A DNA stretch of 64,000 bases from Enterococcus sp. DIV2402 (GCF_017426705.2 NZ_CP147251.1:3074501-3138500); one strand, 5' to 3'; positions 7,955 to 18,043 are shown, counted from the first letter of the stretch. The notes: generated from the sequence alone by a model not told the origin. Program-made: numbers and translations.

Positions 7955-8596
7955 TTATGGCGTAGTTGGCGCGTATGAAAATGTCCAAATTAAGCTCGTT
8001 TGGTACTGACCAGCTTTTTTATCTGTATTTGCAGGAATTTCTAATTCAAATTCTTCAATCGGTAATTTCGTTTCTCCTGCACCTGTCCCTGCATTTGCTG
8101 TTAGAACATCGTAATCCTGATTAAACAAGACAAACGTTAATTGATTGCCTGTAATATTAGAAGTTGGCGGTACCCCCAGATTATTATTTAATGTTCCGAC
8201 TTTGAAATTCAGTTGCGCATTTCCTAACGTCGAAGCACCTAAATTAAACTGCGAGACTTGTTTCACTTTTAATGACCATGTTGATGTAGCGTCGCCCCGG
8301 TTATCGCGAACAGCAATTGTTCCTGTTGTTAAATTATTCCCATTTTTCTCACCAGTATTGTCTGTTGTTGCGTACCATTTTTCTGCAGTAGTTGTTTGAA
8401 TTTCATGTGCACCAAAGTCTAAGTTTGTGGGTAATTTAGCGGTAGGATCTGCACCTTGTTCTTCTGGGTCAAAAATAATATCTCCTGGCGTAAATTCTAC
8501 TTCTCCTGTCGTATTGTCAGCAGCAAAAACAACAGGTGCTGTACTAAAACTCACTAATCCAAATGCAGCAACCAATAAAAAAATTCTTTTTTTCAT
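7955..8596 (-). CDS. Short WxL-domain surface protein
   Basis: A 213-aa secreted protein: signal peptide to about residue 25 (ending VFA), a short acidic linker, then a WxL domain filling the rest. The opening motif LPTNLDFGAHEIQT is shared almost exactly with the 507-aa WxL protein in this operon. The first WxL motif is WSLKV near residue 107. The second is a variant, WTFSYAP near the C-terminus where WTL is usual. WxL domains bind peptidoglycan non-covalently through the C-terminal region. The start overlaps the stop of the upstream small gene (ATGA) and has its own AGGAGG. It probably pairs with the DUF916 protein encoded next. Confidence 0.9.
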   Translation of the reverse strand: MKKRIFLLVAAFGLVSFSTAPVVFAADNTTGEVEFTPGDIIFDPEEQGADPTAKLPTNLDFGAHEIQTTTAEKWYATTDNTGEKNGNNLTTGTIAVRDNRGDATSTWSLKVKQVSQFNLGASTLGNAQLNFKVGTLNNNLGVPPTSNITGNQLTFVLFNQDYDVLTANAGTGAGETKLPIEEFELEIPANTDKKAGQYQTSLIWTFSYAPTTP

Positions 8597-8895
8597 TTTG
8601 ATAACCTCCTAATTTTAATGATGTTGTAAATAGCCATTGCAATTAAAATAATCCCGAAGAAACCTAACATTTGATTAATCGTTTCACCAAACTGTCCAAA
8701 CGGTGGTTTAGCAGTAGACTCTGTTGTTTCATGAGAAAAATCAGTTGTTGACGTTTCTGTCGTTGTTTCCGTAGTTTCTTCGGTGGTTTCCCCGTAATAA
8801 AATTCAACATTTCCAGTAGTTACCTCTGCATGAACCTCTATGAAAAAAACGCAAAAATTCAACATTATTAGCGTAATAATAAATTTTTTGACCAT
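8593..8895 (-). CDS. Small secreted membrane-anchored protein of the WxL locus
   Basis: A 100-aa protein with signal peptide (cut near VHA, residue 23), a Thr/Glu-rich stretch (ETTEETTETTTETS), then FGQFGETINQ, a hydrophobic helix and the basic tail RRLSK. The layout is that of the short LPxTG proteins often found in WxL loci, but the sorting pentapeptide seems to have decayed to FGQFG, so it is more likely held by its membrane helix. The start is the ATG at 8895 because GGAGGGAGG lies just upstream; an upstream in-frame extension overlaps the preceding gene and lacks a site. It is 11 bp from the preceding gene and overlaps the next by 4 bp. Confidence 0.75.
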   Translation of the reverse strand: MVKKFIITLIMLNFCVFFIEVHAEVTTGNVEFYYGETTEETTETTTETSTTDFSHETTESTAKPPFGQFGETINQMLGFFGIILIAMAIYNIIKIRRLSK

Positions 8896-8906
8896 TTCCT
8901 CCCTCC

Positions 8907-10430
8907 TCAAGGAACATCTGATAGCGTCCAAACTAAAGTTGTTTGATAAGTTCCTGTATATTTGGGGGTATTTTCAGGGATATATAGGTAAAAAGATGAT
9001 AAATCAATAGTGACAGCGCCTGATGCTTGTGCATTTTCCAAACTTAAAAGGCTGACAGTTTCTTGATTATATAAAGAAATGTTTTCACCTTGAGGATAGC
9101 TAATATCCTCAGGTTGAAATTGAACCCTTGTAATTTCGCCAATATTCATCTGTAACTGAGCATTAGGCAACGGATATTCGCCATTAAGCCATGCACTTTC
9201 TTGCTTCACACTTAGTTCCCATTTCGAACTGGTTTCGATTGTTTTAAGTCGATAATCCGTTACAGAGATTTGTCCTGTTGTCACTTGGTTTTCATTTTCA
9301 GCAACCCACGTTTCTGCTGCTTTCGTTTGAATTGGATGTGTTCCAAAATCTAAATTTGTTGGCAAAGAAAGCTGCCATTCAAAAATCTCTCGTGCAAAAT
9401 AAATATAGTTTTTACTTTGCGATTGAGAAAGAAGATTGACATCAATAACATTCGCCTGAACAATTGTCCCAATAAACGCTGCATCTAAGTCGGTATTCAC
9501 ATGCCTCGGACGACTAATTTCTGTTGGAATATCAATGGTTGAATCAGCTAATACTGAACCATCAGCTAGTTGTTTTAATAAGCTTTCTGTTGAATTAAAT
9601 GTATTTTGAGCAAGTGTGATGGTACTATCTAATGTTGCCTCTAAGGCTTTTACACTAGTCGTTAATGTACCATTGACAATTTTTAAAATTTCCCCGATTA
9701 AAGGTAAATTTTCCGCTCCAGGCAACAGGCTAATTTTTAATTCAATCGCTTTTAATTCATCGAGTAGTTGATTGACCGTATCTTGCAATTTCATCGCCAA
9801 ACCATTATCTAGTTCAACAACCACTGCTTTACCATCTGCGGTTAAGGTCACATTCTCAGAAAATGCTACATTATTGAGTGCTGATAAATCGGTTAATTCT
9901 TTTAGCTTGGCACTCAAGTCACCTGTATTAACAGAAACAACATCGGATAACGTAATCAAACCTAAGACTTTGCCTTTCAATAAATTGGTCACACCATCTA
10001 ATAATGTTCCTACAGCGCCACTTACCGTCGTAATTAAAGTAGTAAATACAGGCATATTATTTTTTTCTAACAAAATATTCCCGTTAAAATTAGCTTGCTC
10101 ATTTCCTACTGATACTTGATTTAACATCGTTTCAGGAATGACCACCACAGCCTTTTTTTTCGTTCCTACTAAAACAATCTGCCCTAAATCCACCGTCTCA
10201 TTTCCTTCTATAGTAAAGACCACTCTTTTTTGCACTTCATTGACGGGCCAACGATACTCATTTGTTGTCTGGCTGTCATTTTGTGAGGAAAGATTGTTTA
10301 AAAGTTCTAATCCTACGATAGCTGCCTCTACTTTTTTTACGTGAAAATAACTGGCCGAGGTTATAGATAATAAGAAAAGAAAGAGAACTATTTTGCGAAT
10401 AAACAGCTGACGTTTGTGTTCTTTTTCCAT
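8907..10430 (-). CDS. Large WxL-domain surface protein with adhesin-like N-terminus
   Basis: A 507-aa secreted protein. The signal peptide ends around VEA at residue 36. Residues about 37-330 form a domain with helical segments (LLDELKAIELKISLLPG, TLDSTITLAQNTF). A related domain fills the N-terminus of the giant repeat protein in this operon (compare LTADGKAVVVELDNGL here with [16 protein letters not shown] there). The C-terminal WxL domain starts at LPTNLDFGTHPIQT and has both motifs, WELSV near 405 and WTLSDVP at the end. It would sit on peptidoglycan and present the N-terminal domain. Start supported by GGAGG 8 bases upstream. Confidence 0.88.
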   Translation of the reverse strand: MEKEHKRQLFIRKIVLFLFLLSITSASYFHVKKVEAAIVGLELLNNLSSQNDSQTTNEYRWPVNEVQKRVVFTIEGNETVDLGQIVLVGTKKKAVVVIPETMLNQVSVGNEQANFNGNILLEKNNMPVFTTLITTVSGAVGTLLDGVTNLLKGKVLGLITLSDVVSVNTGDLSAKLKELTDLSALNNVAFSENVTLTADGKAVVVELDNGLAMKLQDTVNQLLDELKAIELKISLLPGAENLPLIGEILKIVNGTLTTSVKALEATLDSTITLAQNTFNSTESLLKQLADGSVLADSTIDIPTEISRPRHVNTDLDAAFIGTIVQANVIDVNLLSQSQSKNYIYFAREIFEWQLSLPTNLDFGTHPIQTKAAETWVAENENQVTTGQISVTDYRLKTIETSSKWELSVKQESAWLNGEYPLPNAQLQMNIGEITRVQFQPEDISYPQGENISLYNQETVSLLSLENAQASGAVTIDLSSFYLYIPENTPKYTGTYQTTLVWTLSDVP

Positions 10431-10470
10431 CTATCATCCCTCCATTTTCAGTAAACTTTAGATACAAACA

Positions 10471-10519
10471 GACAATTACAGGGGGAAGATTCTTTGCATA
10501 CTAATCTACTGTAATTGTC
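10471..10519 (-). other. Inverted repeat between the small membrane gene and the large WxL gene
   Basis: GACAATTACAG and its complement CTGTAATTGTC are separated by 27 bases. No T run follows on the minus strand, so a processing site, weak attenuator or operator is more likely than a full terminator. Confidence 0.45.
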
Positions 10520-10543
10520 CATGACTCATATTAAATTTTCAGT

Positions 10544-10786
10544 CTACCATCTTCCTCTTCGTATTTTGTTTTTTTCTTTAAACACTTTTGCATCTGAAGG
10601 GATGCTTTCTGGCGAATCATCGGTATGAGTTTCCCAAGGATATAACCCATTTTCGTCTTTTTTAAAATTGTCTAGTGAATCATTTAGTTCTTCTTTTCGA
10701 TTACGTTTAATACGTTTTCTTACTGATACAGCATAGAGTGCTAAAGCAAATAATGCAATCACTCGAATGACGCCATAAGATTCCAT
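10544..10786 (-). CDS. Small single-helix membrane protein
   Basis: An 80-aa protein with one hydrophobic helix at about residues 6-22 followed by a strongly basic segment (VRKRIKRNRKEE) and an acidic, then basic soluble tail. Positive-inside topology puts the tail in the cytoplasm. It starts 2 bp after the stop of the 559-aa gene, with GGAG provided by the end of that gene, so the two are translationally coupled and may form a pair, the small protein tethering the larger one to the membrane. I recognise no family. Confidence 0.7.
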   Translation of the reverse strand: MESYGVIRVIALFALALYAVSVRKRIKRNRKEELNDSLDNFKKDENGLYPWETHTDDSPESIPSDAKVFKEKNKIRRGRW

Positions 10787-10788
10787 AA

Positions 10789-12468
10789 TTATTCACTCCC
10801 AAAGGTTAAACTGCGATAGTTAACAAGTCCTGATAAAAAGTGTTCTGCATCGTCAATTCTCATTCTGAAACGGTCATGTCTAGCAAAAAATCCATATTCA
10901 ATCTTATACGGTGCTTTGAAATACATCGCAAATTCAGGGAACATCGTACCAGTTACGATTTCATGATACGCACGATGACTCATCACATCAAAAATACGAT
11001 TTTTTGCTGCTTCAAATTCTTCATCAGAAATAATTTCTTTACGTCGATCATATACCTCTAACTTCAACATCATTTTGGCAGCGGCAACTAATAACTCAAG
11101 CATCGTCGGATAAGCAGTATCACGACTTTCCATAAAATCAATTCGATTTAAGGCATTTTTCATCCCAAAGATATAATAGTCATCTTTTTGTTCATGTTTT
11201 AAAAATTCGTTAACTGCATAACTCAACCAATGATCATGATATTTTTCATAATTATTAGCAACAAAGTGCGTCATTAGTCGTTTACAAATGGCAAAAATTT
11301 CTTCATCTTTCATTAATTCATAGGCACGTAACATTGAGAACAGAGCTTCACCATCATAATAAATAATTCTAAACTTATCTTTAATTGCTAAATGGCCATC
11401 AAAGACATGTATCGTCTCATCATTTTCAGTAAGGAATCGTTTTTCGATCGTTCGTGTTAAAGTTTTCATTTTTTCAAAGAAACGTGTATCATTGGTAATT
11501 TGTGTATACTTTGCCGAAGCCAAGATGGCAACTGCTTGTGCCCCCAATTTATATTCAATGGTTTCTCCAATTTGATCTTTAATAAAATAATCGCCGTCGT
11601 TTTCTTCAGCTAGATTTTCAAATCCCCAAACTAAACCTTGCAGTGAATGTTCAATCATCTCTTGATTATCTAGAAACTCGCCAGCTTCTAACAATGCATA
11701 TATTGAAGAGAAATGACGAATGGCATTGTAATTTCGAATATTACGATCGTAACACGGAAAATAACCATAGATAAATTCGCCAGCTTCATCCAATTGATCT
11801 AATAAATAATTGGAACCTTGATGAATGACTAAATCAAGCATCTCACGGAAGTTATCTTCTTCCACAATTCGAAATTGATTACCAAAACCATAGTCTTTTA
11901 ATTCATAAAATTGATTTTCATCAATAAAAAAAGCTTTTGTTTTAAATAAATAAATATCTGACGTTAAGAAATAGTTCATTGTATGGTCTAGAACATTGTA
12001 TTTTCTTTTAACGTAATTTTTATAATTAGCTGTGTCGAAATGGAGATTTGCTTTATTTTGACCAATTTTGTGATTTTTATCTGGAACTAATAAAGCATTT
12101 GCGGTAATTTCTTCTTTCAAAAAACTCCTCTTTTTAAAACCTTCAAGTCGAAGTCCAAACTCAACATAGTTATTCCGATTGATACTATTAATAATTTCTA
12201 ATAATTCCTCATATGTAACTTTTGTTTCTTCAGTAATCAAGTCAATACGAGCATATTCAATATTTATTGATAAGGAGCGATAGAACGAAGCTAATTTGTC
12301 CCAACTTTGCTTCAATGTTCTGCCATAAAATTCCTTTACATGGCAACGGGAAGCACTTTTTCCATAGCTTAAAATAAAAATAGAGGTTTTTATTTCAGCA
12401 TTCTTATATGTCTCAAAAGTTTCAAATAATTGGTTCAATGTTTGACTCTTAGATACTACGTTGTTCAT
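10789..12468 (-). CDS. Protein of unknown function, possible alpha/alpha-barrel enzyme
   Basis: A 559-aa protein with no signal peptide or membrane helix. Residues about 1-215 are mixed and contain GKSASRCHVKEFYGRT and an EFGLRLEGFKKR segment. Residues about 240-500 are a series of paired helices with aromatic loops, such as YGYFPCYDRNIRNYNAIRH, YKLGAQAVAILA, IIYYDGEALFSMLRAYE and HDHWLSYAVNEFL, a pattern seen in (alpha/alpha)6-barrel enzymes acting on sugars or peptides. I cannot name a family or substrate. It lies between the giant LPQTG gene, from which a hairpin separates it, and a coupled small membrane protein. A cytoplasmic role in making or modifying the surface polymer or protein of the operon is an inference. 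Start has GGAGGG 6 bases upstream. Confidence 0.72.
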   Translation of the reverse strand: MNNVVSKSQTLNQLFETFETYKNAEIKTSIFILSYGKSASRCHVKEFYGRTLKQSWDKLASFYRSLSINIEYARIDLITEETKVTYEELLEIINSINRNNYVEFGLRLEGFKKRSFLKEEITANALLVPDKNHKIGQNKANLHFDTANYKNYVKRKYNVLDHTMNYFLTSDIYLFKTKAFFIDENQFYELKDYGFGNQFRIVEEDNFREMLDLVIHQGSNYLLDQLDEAGEFIYGYFPCYDRNIRNYNAIRHFSSIYALLEAGEFLDNQEMIEHSLQGLVWGFENLAEENDGDYFIKDQIGETIEYKLGAQAVAILASAKYTQITNDTRFFEKMKTLTRTIEKRFLTENDETIHVFDGHLAIKDKFRIIYYDGEALFSMLRAYELMKDEEIFAICKRLMTHFVANNYEKYHDHWLSYAVNEFLKHEQKDDYYIFGMKNALNRIDFMESRDTAYPTMLELLVAAAKMMLKLEVYDRRKEIISDEEFEAAKNRIFDVMSHRAYHEIVTGTMFPEFAMYFKAPYKIEYGFFARHDRFRMRIDDAEHFLSGLVNYRSLTFGSE

Positions 12469-12492
12469 GTCTTTCCCTCCTCAATTTCAAAA

Positions 12493-12517
12493 CGATGAGG
12501 GAATTACTCCCTCATCG
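12493..12517 (-). terminator. Intra-operon hairpin after the giant repeat gene
   Basis: A perfect 10-bp stem (CGATGAGGGA) with 5-base loop lies 22 bp after the giant gene and just before the ribosome site of the 559-aa gene; only TTTT follows. It probably ends part of the transcripts, lowering expression of downstream genes, or protects the upstream mRNA end. Confidence 0.6.
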
Positions 12518-12538
12518 AATGTTCGCTCTTACTTGTTC

Positions 12539-15500
12539 TTACTTAGGATTTTTTTTACCTTTTCTAGATTTCCAAATACCAAATCCAGAGATGGCAGCTA
12601 ATAAAGCACCGAAGATTGATGCAGTCGCACTCACTTCAACCCCTGTTTGAGGTAACCCAGGTTTGCCTGTAGATGGTTTATTTGTACCATTTCCGCCAGG
12701 TTTACCATGGTTATGATCGCCTTTTCCAGGTTTATCAGGTTTGCCACTATCTTTCTTACCTACAGTGACTTCTGTTGGATTGCTTTCAGCTTTTCCAGGT
12801 TCTTGAGATGTGACAAATAGTTTGTCGCCTTCACGTAAACCAGAAACAGCTACCAACCATTTACCATCAGCGCCAACAATTGCTTTACCAATCACTTTAC
12901 CGTCTTTGTCACGGATAGTAATAGCCGCACCTGGTGTTCCTGTACCAGTGATTGTTTTATCCCCTTCTTTAACAGGGTTTACAGTTGGTTGAGATGTTTG
13001 GTTTTGCGCTTTTACTGTGGTAATAACTGTCTTACTTACTTTCTTACCATCAACTTGAGCAGTGATATATAATTTATCGCCAGCTTTTAGTCCGGTTACT
13101 GGAATAGCAAATTCACCATTTGCTCCTGCAACACCTTTAGCAATAATGTTTCCATTCTTATCACGAATAACAATTTCAGCGTTTGGAATAGCATCCCCGG
13201 TAACAAGGACATCGCCTTCAGTAATTTCATCTACATATGGCTCATCTGTGTCTCCATCACCATCGGCATCAGAGTCGCTATCTGAGTCTGAGTCGCTGTC
13301 TGAATCTGAGTCGCTATCTGAGTCGGAATCACTGTCTCCGTCGCTGTCGCTATCTCCATCAGAATCTCCGTCTGAATCTGAGTCGCTGTCTCCATCGCTA
13401 TCTCCGTCTGAATCTGAGTCGCTATCTCCATCAGAGTCGCCATCGCTGTCTCCGTCGGCATCTGAGTCGCTATCTCCATCAGAATCTCCGTCTGAATCTG
13501 AGTCGCTGTCTCCATCGCTATCTCCGTCTGAATCTCCGTCACTATCTCCATCACTGTCGCTGTCTCCATCGGAATCACCATCTCCATCGCTGTCTGAATC
13601 TGAGTCACTATCTGAATCGGAATCGCTGTCTGAGTCTGAGTCACTATCTGAATCGGAATCGCTGTCTGAGTCTGAGTCACTATCTGAATCGGAATCGCTA
13701 TCTGAGTCTGAGTCGCTGTCTGAATCTGAGTCACTATCTGAATCGGAATCGCTATCTGAATCGGAGTCGCTGTCTGAATCGGAATCGCTATCTGAGTCTG
13801 AGTCGCTGTCTGAATCGGAATCGCTATCTGAGTCTGAGTCGCTGTCTGAATCGGAATCGCTATCTGAGTCTGAGTCGCTGTCTGAATCGGAATCTCCATC
13901 TGAGTCGCCATCGCTGTCGCCATCAGAATCACCGTCTGAATCACCATCAGCATCGCCATCCGCGTCTCCATCCGCATCTCCGTCTGCGTCGCCATCGCCG
14001 TCTGCGTCGCCATCTGCGTCTCCATCTGCGTCGCCATCGGCATCTCCGTCCGCGTCGCCGTCAGCATCGCCGTCCGCATCACCATCACCATCGGCATCTC
14101 CGTCTGCATCTCCATCAGCATCGCCGTCCGCATCTCCATCGGCATCGCCATCGGCATCTCCGTCCGCGTCGCCATCCGCATCTCCGTCCGCATCACCATC
14201 TGCGTCGCCATCGGCATCGCCGTCCGCATCGCCATCTGCGTCTCCATCTGCGTCTCCATCTGCGTCTCCATCTGCGTCTCCGTCCGCATCGCCATCGGCA
14301 TCGCCGTCCGCATCACCATCAGCATCGCCATCAGCATCGCCGTCTGCATCTCCATCGGCATCGCCATCAGCGTCTCCATCTGCGTCGCCATCGGCATCGC
14401 CGTCCGCATCGCCATCTGCGTCACCATCTGCGTCTCCGTCCGCATCACCATCCGCATCGCCATCAGCATCGCCGTCTGCGTCTCCATCAGCATCGCCATC
14501 AGCATCGCCATCAGCGTCACCGTCCGCATCTCCGTCTGCGTCGCCATCTGCGTCGCCATCGGCATCGCCGTCCGCATCGCCATCTGCGTCGCCATCAGCG
14601 TCACCGTCCGCATCGCCATCAGCATCACCATCCGCATCGCCATCAGCATCGCCGTCCGCGTCGCCATCAGCATCGCCGTCCGCATCTCCATCGGCATCGC
14701 CATCGGCATCTCCGTCCGCGTCGCCATCCGCATCTCCGTCCGCATCACCATCTGCGTCGCCATCGGCATCGCCGTCCGCATCGCCATCTGCGTCTCCATC
14801 TGCGTCTCCATCTGCGTCTCCATCTGCGTCTCCGTCCGCATCGCCATCGGCATCGCCGTCCGCATCACCATCAGCATCGCCATCAGCATCGCCGTCTGCA
14901 TCTCCATCGGCATCGCCATCAGCGTCTCCATCTGCGTCGCCATCGGCATCGCCGTCCGCATCGCCATCTGCGTCACCATCTGCGTCTCCGTCCGCATCAC
15001 CATCCGCATCGCCATCAGCATCGCCGTCTGCGTCTCCATCAGCATCGCCATCAGCATCGCCATCAGCGTCACCGTCCGCATCTCCGTCTGCGTCTCCATC
15101 TGCGTCGCCATCGGCATCGCCGTCCGCATCGCCATCTGCGTCGCCATCAGCGTCACCGTCCGCATCGCCATCAGCATCACCATCCGCATCGCCATCAGCA
15201 TCGCCGTCCGCGTCGCCATCAGCATCGCCATCGGCATCGCCGTCTGCGTCTCCATCAGCATCACCATCCGCATCGCCATCAGCATCGCCGTCCGCATCGC
15301 CATCTGCGTCACCATCGGCATCGCCGTCCGCATCGCCATCTGCGTCACCATCCGCGTCACCGTCCGCATCGCCATCAGCATCACCATCAGCATCGCCGTC
15401 TGCGTCTCCATCAGCATCGCCATCAGCATCGCCGTCTGCGTCTCCATCAGCATCACCATCCGCATCGCCATCGGCATCGCCATCAGCGTCGCCATCGGCA

Positions 15501-17920
15501 TCGCCGTCCGCATCACCATCAGCATCGCCATCAGCATCGCCGTCCGCATCGCCATCTGCGTCTCCGTCCGCATCGCCGTCCGCATCACCATCAGCATCGC
15601 CATCAGCATCGCCGTCTGCGTCTCCATCTGCGTCGCCGTCCGCATCGCCATCAGCGTCACCGTCCGCATCGCCGTCCGCATCACCATCAGCATCGCCATC
15701 GGCATCGCCGTCTGCGTCTCCATCGGCATCGCCGTCTGCGTCTCCATCGGCATCGCCGTCCGCATCACCATCCGCATCGCCATCAGCGTCTCCATCGGCA
15801 TCGCCGTCTGCGTCTCCATCAGCGTCTCCATCAGCATCGCCGTCCGCATCGCCATCAGCGTCACCGTCCGCATCGCCGTCCGCATCACCATCAGCATCGC
15901 CGTCTGCGTCTCCATCGGCATCGCCGTCCGCATCGCCATCAGCGTCACCGTCCGCATCGCCGTCCGCATCGCCATCGGCATCGCCGTCTGCGTCTCCATC
16001 AGCGTCTCCATCAGCATCGCCGTCCGCATCGCCATCAGCGTCACCGTCCGCATCACCATCCGCATCGCCATCAGCATCGCCGTCTGCGTCTCCATCTGCG
16101 TCGCCATCGGCATCGCCGTCCGCATCGCCATCAGCGTCACCGTCCGCATCACCGTCCGCATCGCCATCAGCATCACCATCGGCATCGCCGTCCGCGTCAC
16201 CATCCGCGTCGCCATCGGCATCGCCATCAGCGTCACCGTCCGCATCACCATCCGCATCGCCATCAGCGTCTCCATCTGTTTCATCATCTTCTGGAACAAT
16301 AATGTCTGCGTTAGGGCTGATGTAATCTACACCATCACGATTAACAGTTGAGTTAACAGTCAATTCTTCATTTTCTACAACTGCACCTACAGGAATTGTA
16401 ATAGAAAAATTACCATCGCCATCTGTAGGTCCACTTCCTACTACATTTCCATCTGCATCTTTGATTTCAACTGTAACATTTGGATCTGCCGTACCGGTTA
16501 CTGTATAACCATTTACTGAATCACCAGTAATTGTTGGTACCGGTGTTACTAAAGTTGGAATTTCAGCAGGTGTTGGATCACTTTCATTTCCTTCAACGAT
16601 AGCGACCACATTCACTGGTTGTCCTGGATAAACATCTTCACCATTGATTGGAATTGTATAATTACCATCACCATCAGCTACACCACTAGCAATTACATTT
16701 CCATCTGCATCACGAACTTCTATTTCTGCATCAGGATCAGCTGTTCCGCTCACTGTATAGCCTGCTGTGTTTCCTGTTACAGTAGCAGTTGGTGCTGTAA
16801 CATCTATAGCAGCTGCTTCAAAATAAATGGTATTGGCATCACTAGAATTATTTAAAATATTAATATCAATTGTGTTTCCTTCAATAACTGCACCATTAAA
16901 ATTAAATGCACCATCATTTGGAACGCCTACTGGATCTACTGTATCTGTATTAAGTGCAACTGGAATAGTCGCATCCATTCCACCTAATACCGCAGCATCT
17001 GCTAATTGATTAACCAATTCTCCTGCATTATTTATAACTGGATTTAATAGAAGATTTACTGCTGCATTCAGAGTAGTTTTGATCGGGTTAAGAATTAAGT
17101 TAGCTGCTGCTACTACTGGTGTGGCTATTCCTTGCTGAATAATATTGGCATTAGGATCTACTGTAATGCTTAAACTATTGATAGCATCATTCAGATCGTT
17201 CAAAATGTCTGTAACATTTTGAGCTAAAATTAATCCTAAACCGTCATTCACATCCACATATAAATGAGTACCGTCTGGTGATAACATAACATCTGAAGCA
17301 AATGTTGCTGTATCAAGTGCAATTAAATCATCTAATAACTCTTGAATTACAACGCCAGTAGTAGAAACATTAGAAATAATGCCAGCAGTGCCAGTAATAG
17401 TATCCACTATCTGACCAACTCCTGTTACTAAGCCACCCACAGCAGTTGTAAGAGCGCTTAAACCACCTGAAAGTAAAGGTACATTATTTAAATCTAAGCT
17501 AAAACTTGAATTAATTTGAGCTTGGCCATTAGTTGCTATACTTCCTTGCAAGCCTTCTGGAATTGAAATAACAATGCGTTTATTATTATCTGAAATAAGA
17601 GAAGCATCAATAGGACTTGTCCCAGATACAAAAATATTAAAATTTTCTACCCCAGTTCCAACTCTATAAGCAGTCCCATTATCATACAATCCATTTAGAA
17701 TAGTTCCACTATCATTACTTGTAGTTACATTTTGTAATATAGAAGCATCAACTAAAGCTGCTTCTACAGTACTAGGTGCCCATAACAATGTTGCTGGTGC
17801 CACTACAGTTCCAGTTAATAACAACCCTGTTACTGCTGCATTGGCTAAAATACTATTTCTTTTGGAGACGCGTTTTCTTTGCTTCGCGTTCATAATCTTT
17901 TTATAGTCGTTCTTCTTCAT
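12539..17920 (-). CDS. Giant LPQTG-anchored surface protein with Asp-Gly-Asp-Ala and Ser-Asp repeats
   Basis: A 1793-aa cell-wall protein. Order: a long basic signal peptide (about 1-55, with a hydrophobic core and APATLLWA), an adhesin-like domain to about 370 related to the N-terminus of the 507-aa WxL protein, and two bacterial Ig-like domains (about 373-545) with patterns like [19 protein letters not shown]. Next comes a low-complexity rod at 549-1557, first almost pure DGDA tetrads (about 775 residues) and then SDGD and SD dipeptides (about 233 residues). Two more Ig-like domains follow (about 1558-1715), then a Gly/Pro/His linker, LPQTG at 1756-1760, a helix and a basic tail. Sortase should link it to peptidoglycan. 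Asp at every second residue gives very high negative charge and overlapping DxDxDG patterns that could bind Ca2+. AAGGAGG precedes the start. Confidence 0.95.
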   Translation of the reverse strand: MKKNDYKKIMNAKQRKRVSKRNSILANAAVTGLLLTGTVVAPATLLWAPSTVEAALVDASILQNVTTSNDSGTILNGLYDNGTAYRVGTGVENFNIFVSGTSPIDASLISDNNKRIVISIPEGLQGSIATNGQAQINSSFSLDLNNVPLLSGGLSALTTAVGGLVTGVGQIVDTITGTAGIISNVSTTGVVIQELLDDLIALDTATFASDVMLSPDGTHLYVDVNDGLGLILAQNVTDILNDLNDAINSLSITVDPNANIIQQGIATPVVAAANLILNPIKTTLNAAVNLLLNPVINNAGELVNQLADAAVLGGMDATIPVALNTDTVDPVGVPNDGAFNFNGAVIEGNTIDINILNNSSDANTIYFEAAAIDVTAPTATVTGNTAGYTVSGTADPDAEIEVRDADGNVIASGVADGDGNYTIPINGEDVYPGQPVNVVAIVEGNESDPTPAEIPTLVTPVPTITGDSVNGYTVTGTADPNVTVEIKDADGNVVGSGPTDGDGNFSITIPVGAVVENEELTVNSTVNRDGVDYISPNADIIVPEDDETDGDADGDADGDADGDADGDADGDADGDADGDADGDADGDADGDADGDADGDADGDADGDADGDADGDADGDADGDADGDADGDADGDADGDADGDADGDADGDADGDADGDADGDADGDADGDADGDADGDADGDADGDADGDADGDADGDADGDADGDADGDADGDADGDADGDADGDADGDADGDADGDADGDADGDADGDADGDADGDADGDADGDADGDADGDADGDADGDADGDADGDADGDADGDADGDADGDADGDADGDADGDADGDADGDADGDADGDADGDADGDADGDADGDADGDADGDADGDADGDADGDADGDADGDADGDADGDADGDADGDADGDADGDADGDADGDADGDADGDADGDADGDADGDADGDADGDADGDADGDADGDADGDADGDADGDADGDADGDADGDADGDADGDADGDADGDADGDADGDADGDADGDADGDADGDADGDADGDADGDADGDADGDADGDADGDADGDADGDADGDADGDADGDADGDADGDADGDADGDADGDADGDADGDADGDADGDADGDADGDADGDADGDADGDADGDADGDADGDADGDADGDADGDADGDADGDADGDADGDADGDADGDADGDADGDADGDADGDADGDADGDADGDADGDADGDADGDADGDADGDADGDADGDADGDADGDADGDADGDADGDADGDADGDADGDADGDADGDADGDADGDADGDADGDGDADGDADGDADGDADGDADGDADGDADGDGDADGDADGDADGDADGDSDGDSDGDSDGDSDGDSDSDSDSDSDSDSDSDSDSDSDSDSDSDSDSDSDSDSDSDSDSDSDSDSDSDSDSDSDSDSDSDSDSDSDSDSDSDSDSDSDSDSDSDSDSDSDSDSDSDSDGDGDSDGDSDSDGDSDGDSDGDSDGDSDSDSDGDSDGDSDSDADGDSDGDSDGDSDSDSDGDSDGDSDSDSDGDSDGDSDSDGDSDSDSDSDSDSDSDSDSDSDSDADGDGDTDEPYVDEITEGDVLVTGDAIPNAEIVIRDKNGNIIAKGVAGANGEFAIPVTGLKAGDKLYITAQVDGKKVSKTVITTVKAQNQTSQPTVNPVKEGDKTITGTGTPGAAITIRDKDGKVIGKAIVGADGKWLVAVSGLREGDKLFVTSQEPGKAESNPTEVTVGKKDSGKPDKPGKGDHNHGKPGGNGTNKPSTGKPGLPQTGVEVSATASIFGALLAAISGFGIWKSRKGKKNPK
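13251..13949 (-). repeat. Ser-Asp/SDGD-coding repeat tract
   Basis: About 700 bp coding for SD dipeptides and SDGD tetrads at the C-terminal end of the rod. Codons for Ser and Asp alternate between synonyms but the 6-bp periodicity is clear. SD tracts resemble the stalks of Clf/Sdr-type surface proteins. Confidence 0.9.
13950..16276 (-). repeat. 12-bp tandem repeat coding Asp-Gly-Asp-Ala
   Basis: About 2.3 kb of imperfect 12-bp units, roughly 190 copies of DGDA, with synonymous changes mainly at third positions of Gly, Ala and Asp codons. A few units read DGDG. The high GC of the units leaves all frames open, producing long spurious open frames on both strands. Confidence 0.95.
14121..15224 (-). 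repeat. 552-bp tandem duplication inside the DGDA tract
   Basis: The pattern of synonymous codons at about 14121-14672 recurs at about 14673-15224 with a constant offset of 552 bp (46 units of 12 bp). By eye I found a single substitution, tcg to tct, in the second copy. The boundaries are uncertain by some 10 bp. This marks a recent in-frame duplication. Confidence 0.8.
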
Positions 17921-18043
17921 TACTTATCCTCCTTACAAAAAGGCTTGCATCCTTTGCTTGTGAACATGAGTAACCAACCAACAAATCTCAACTCGGGAAT
18001 ACTTTGAATGTCCCTCCTTCTTTTTTCCCTAAACTAACCAACG

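Noticed and set aside
13251..16276. CRISPR array
   Set aside because: The units are contiguous 12-mers with no unique spacers of constant size and they maintain a coding frame.
13231..16302. Long Met/Thr-rich minus-strand frame and His/Arg/Leu-rich plus-strand frame
   Set aside because: Both are shifted readings of the same 12-bp repeat with implausible composition and no initiation signals.
13062..16325. 1087-codon plus-strand open frame coding Ser-Pro-Ser-Ala repeats
   Set aside because: It is the complement of the DGDA/SD tract; the repeat contains no stop in any frame. It lacks a ribosome site, signal peptide and anchor, while the minus-strand frame has all of these.
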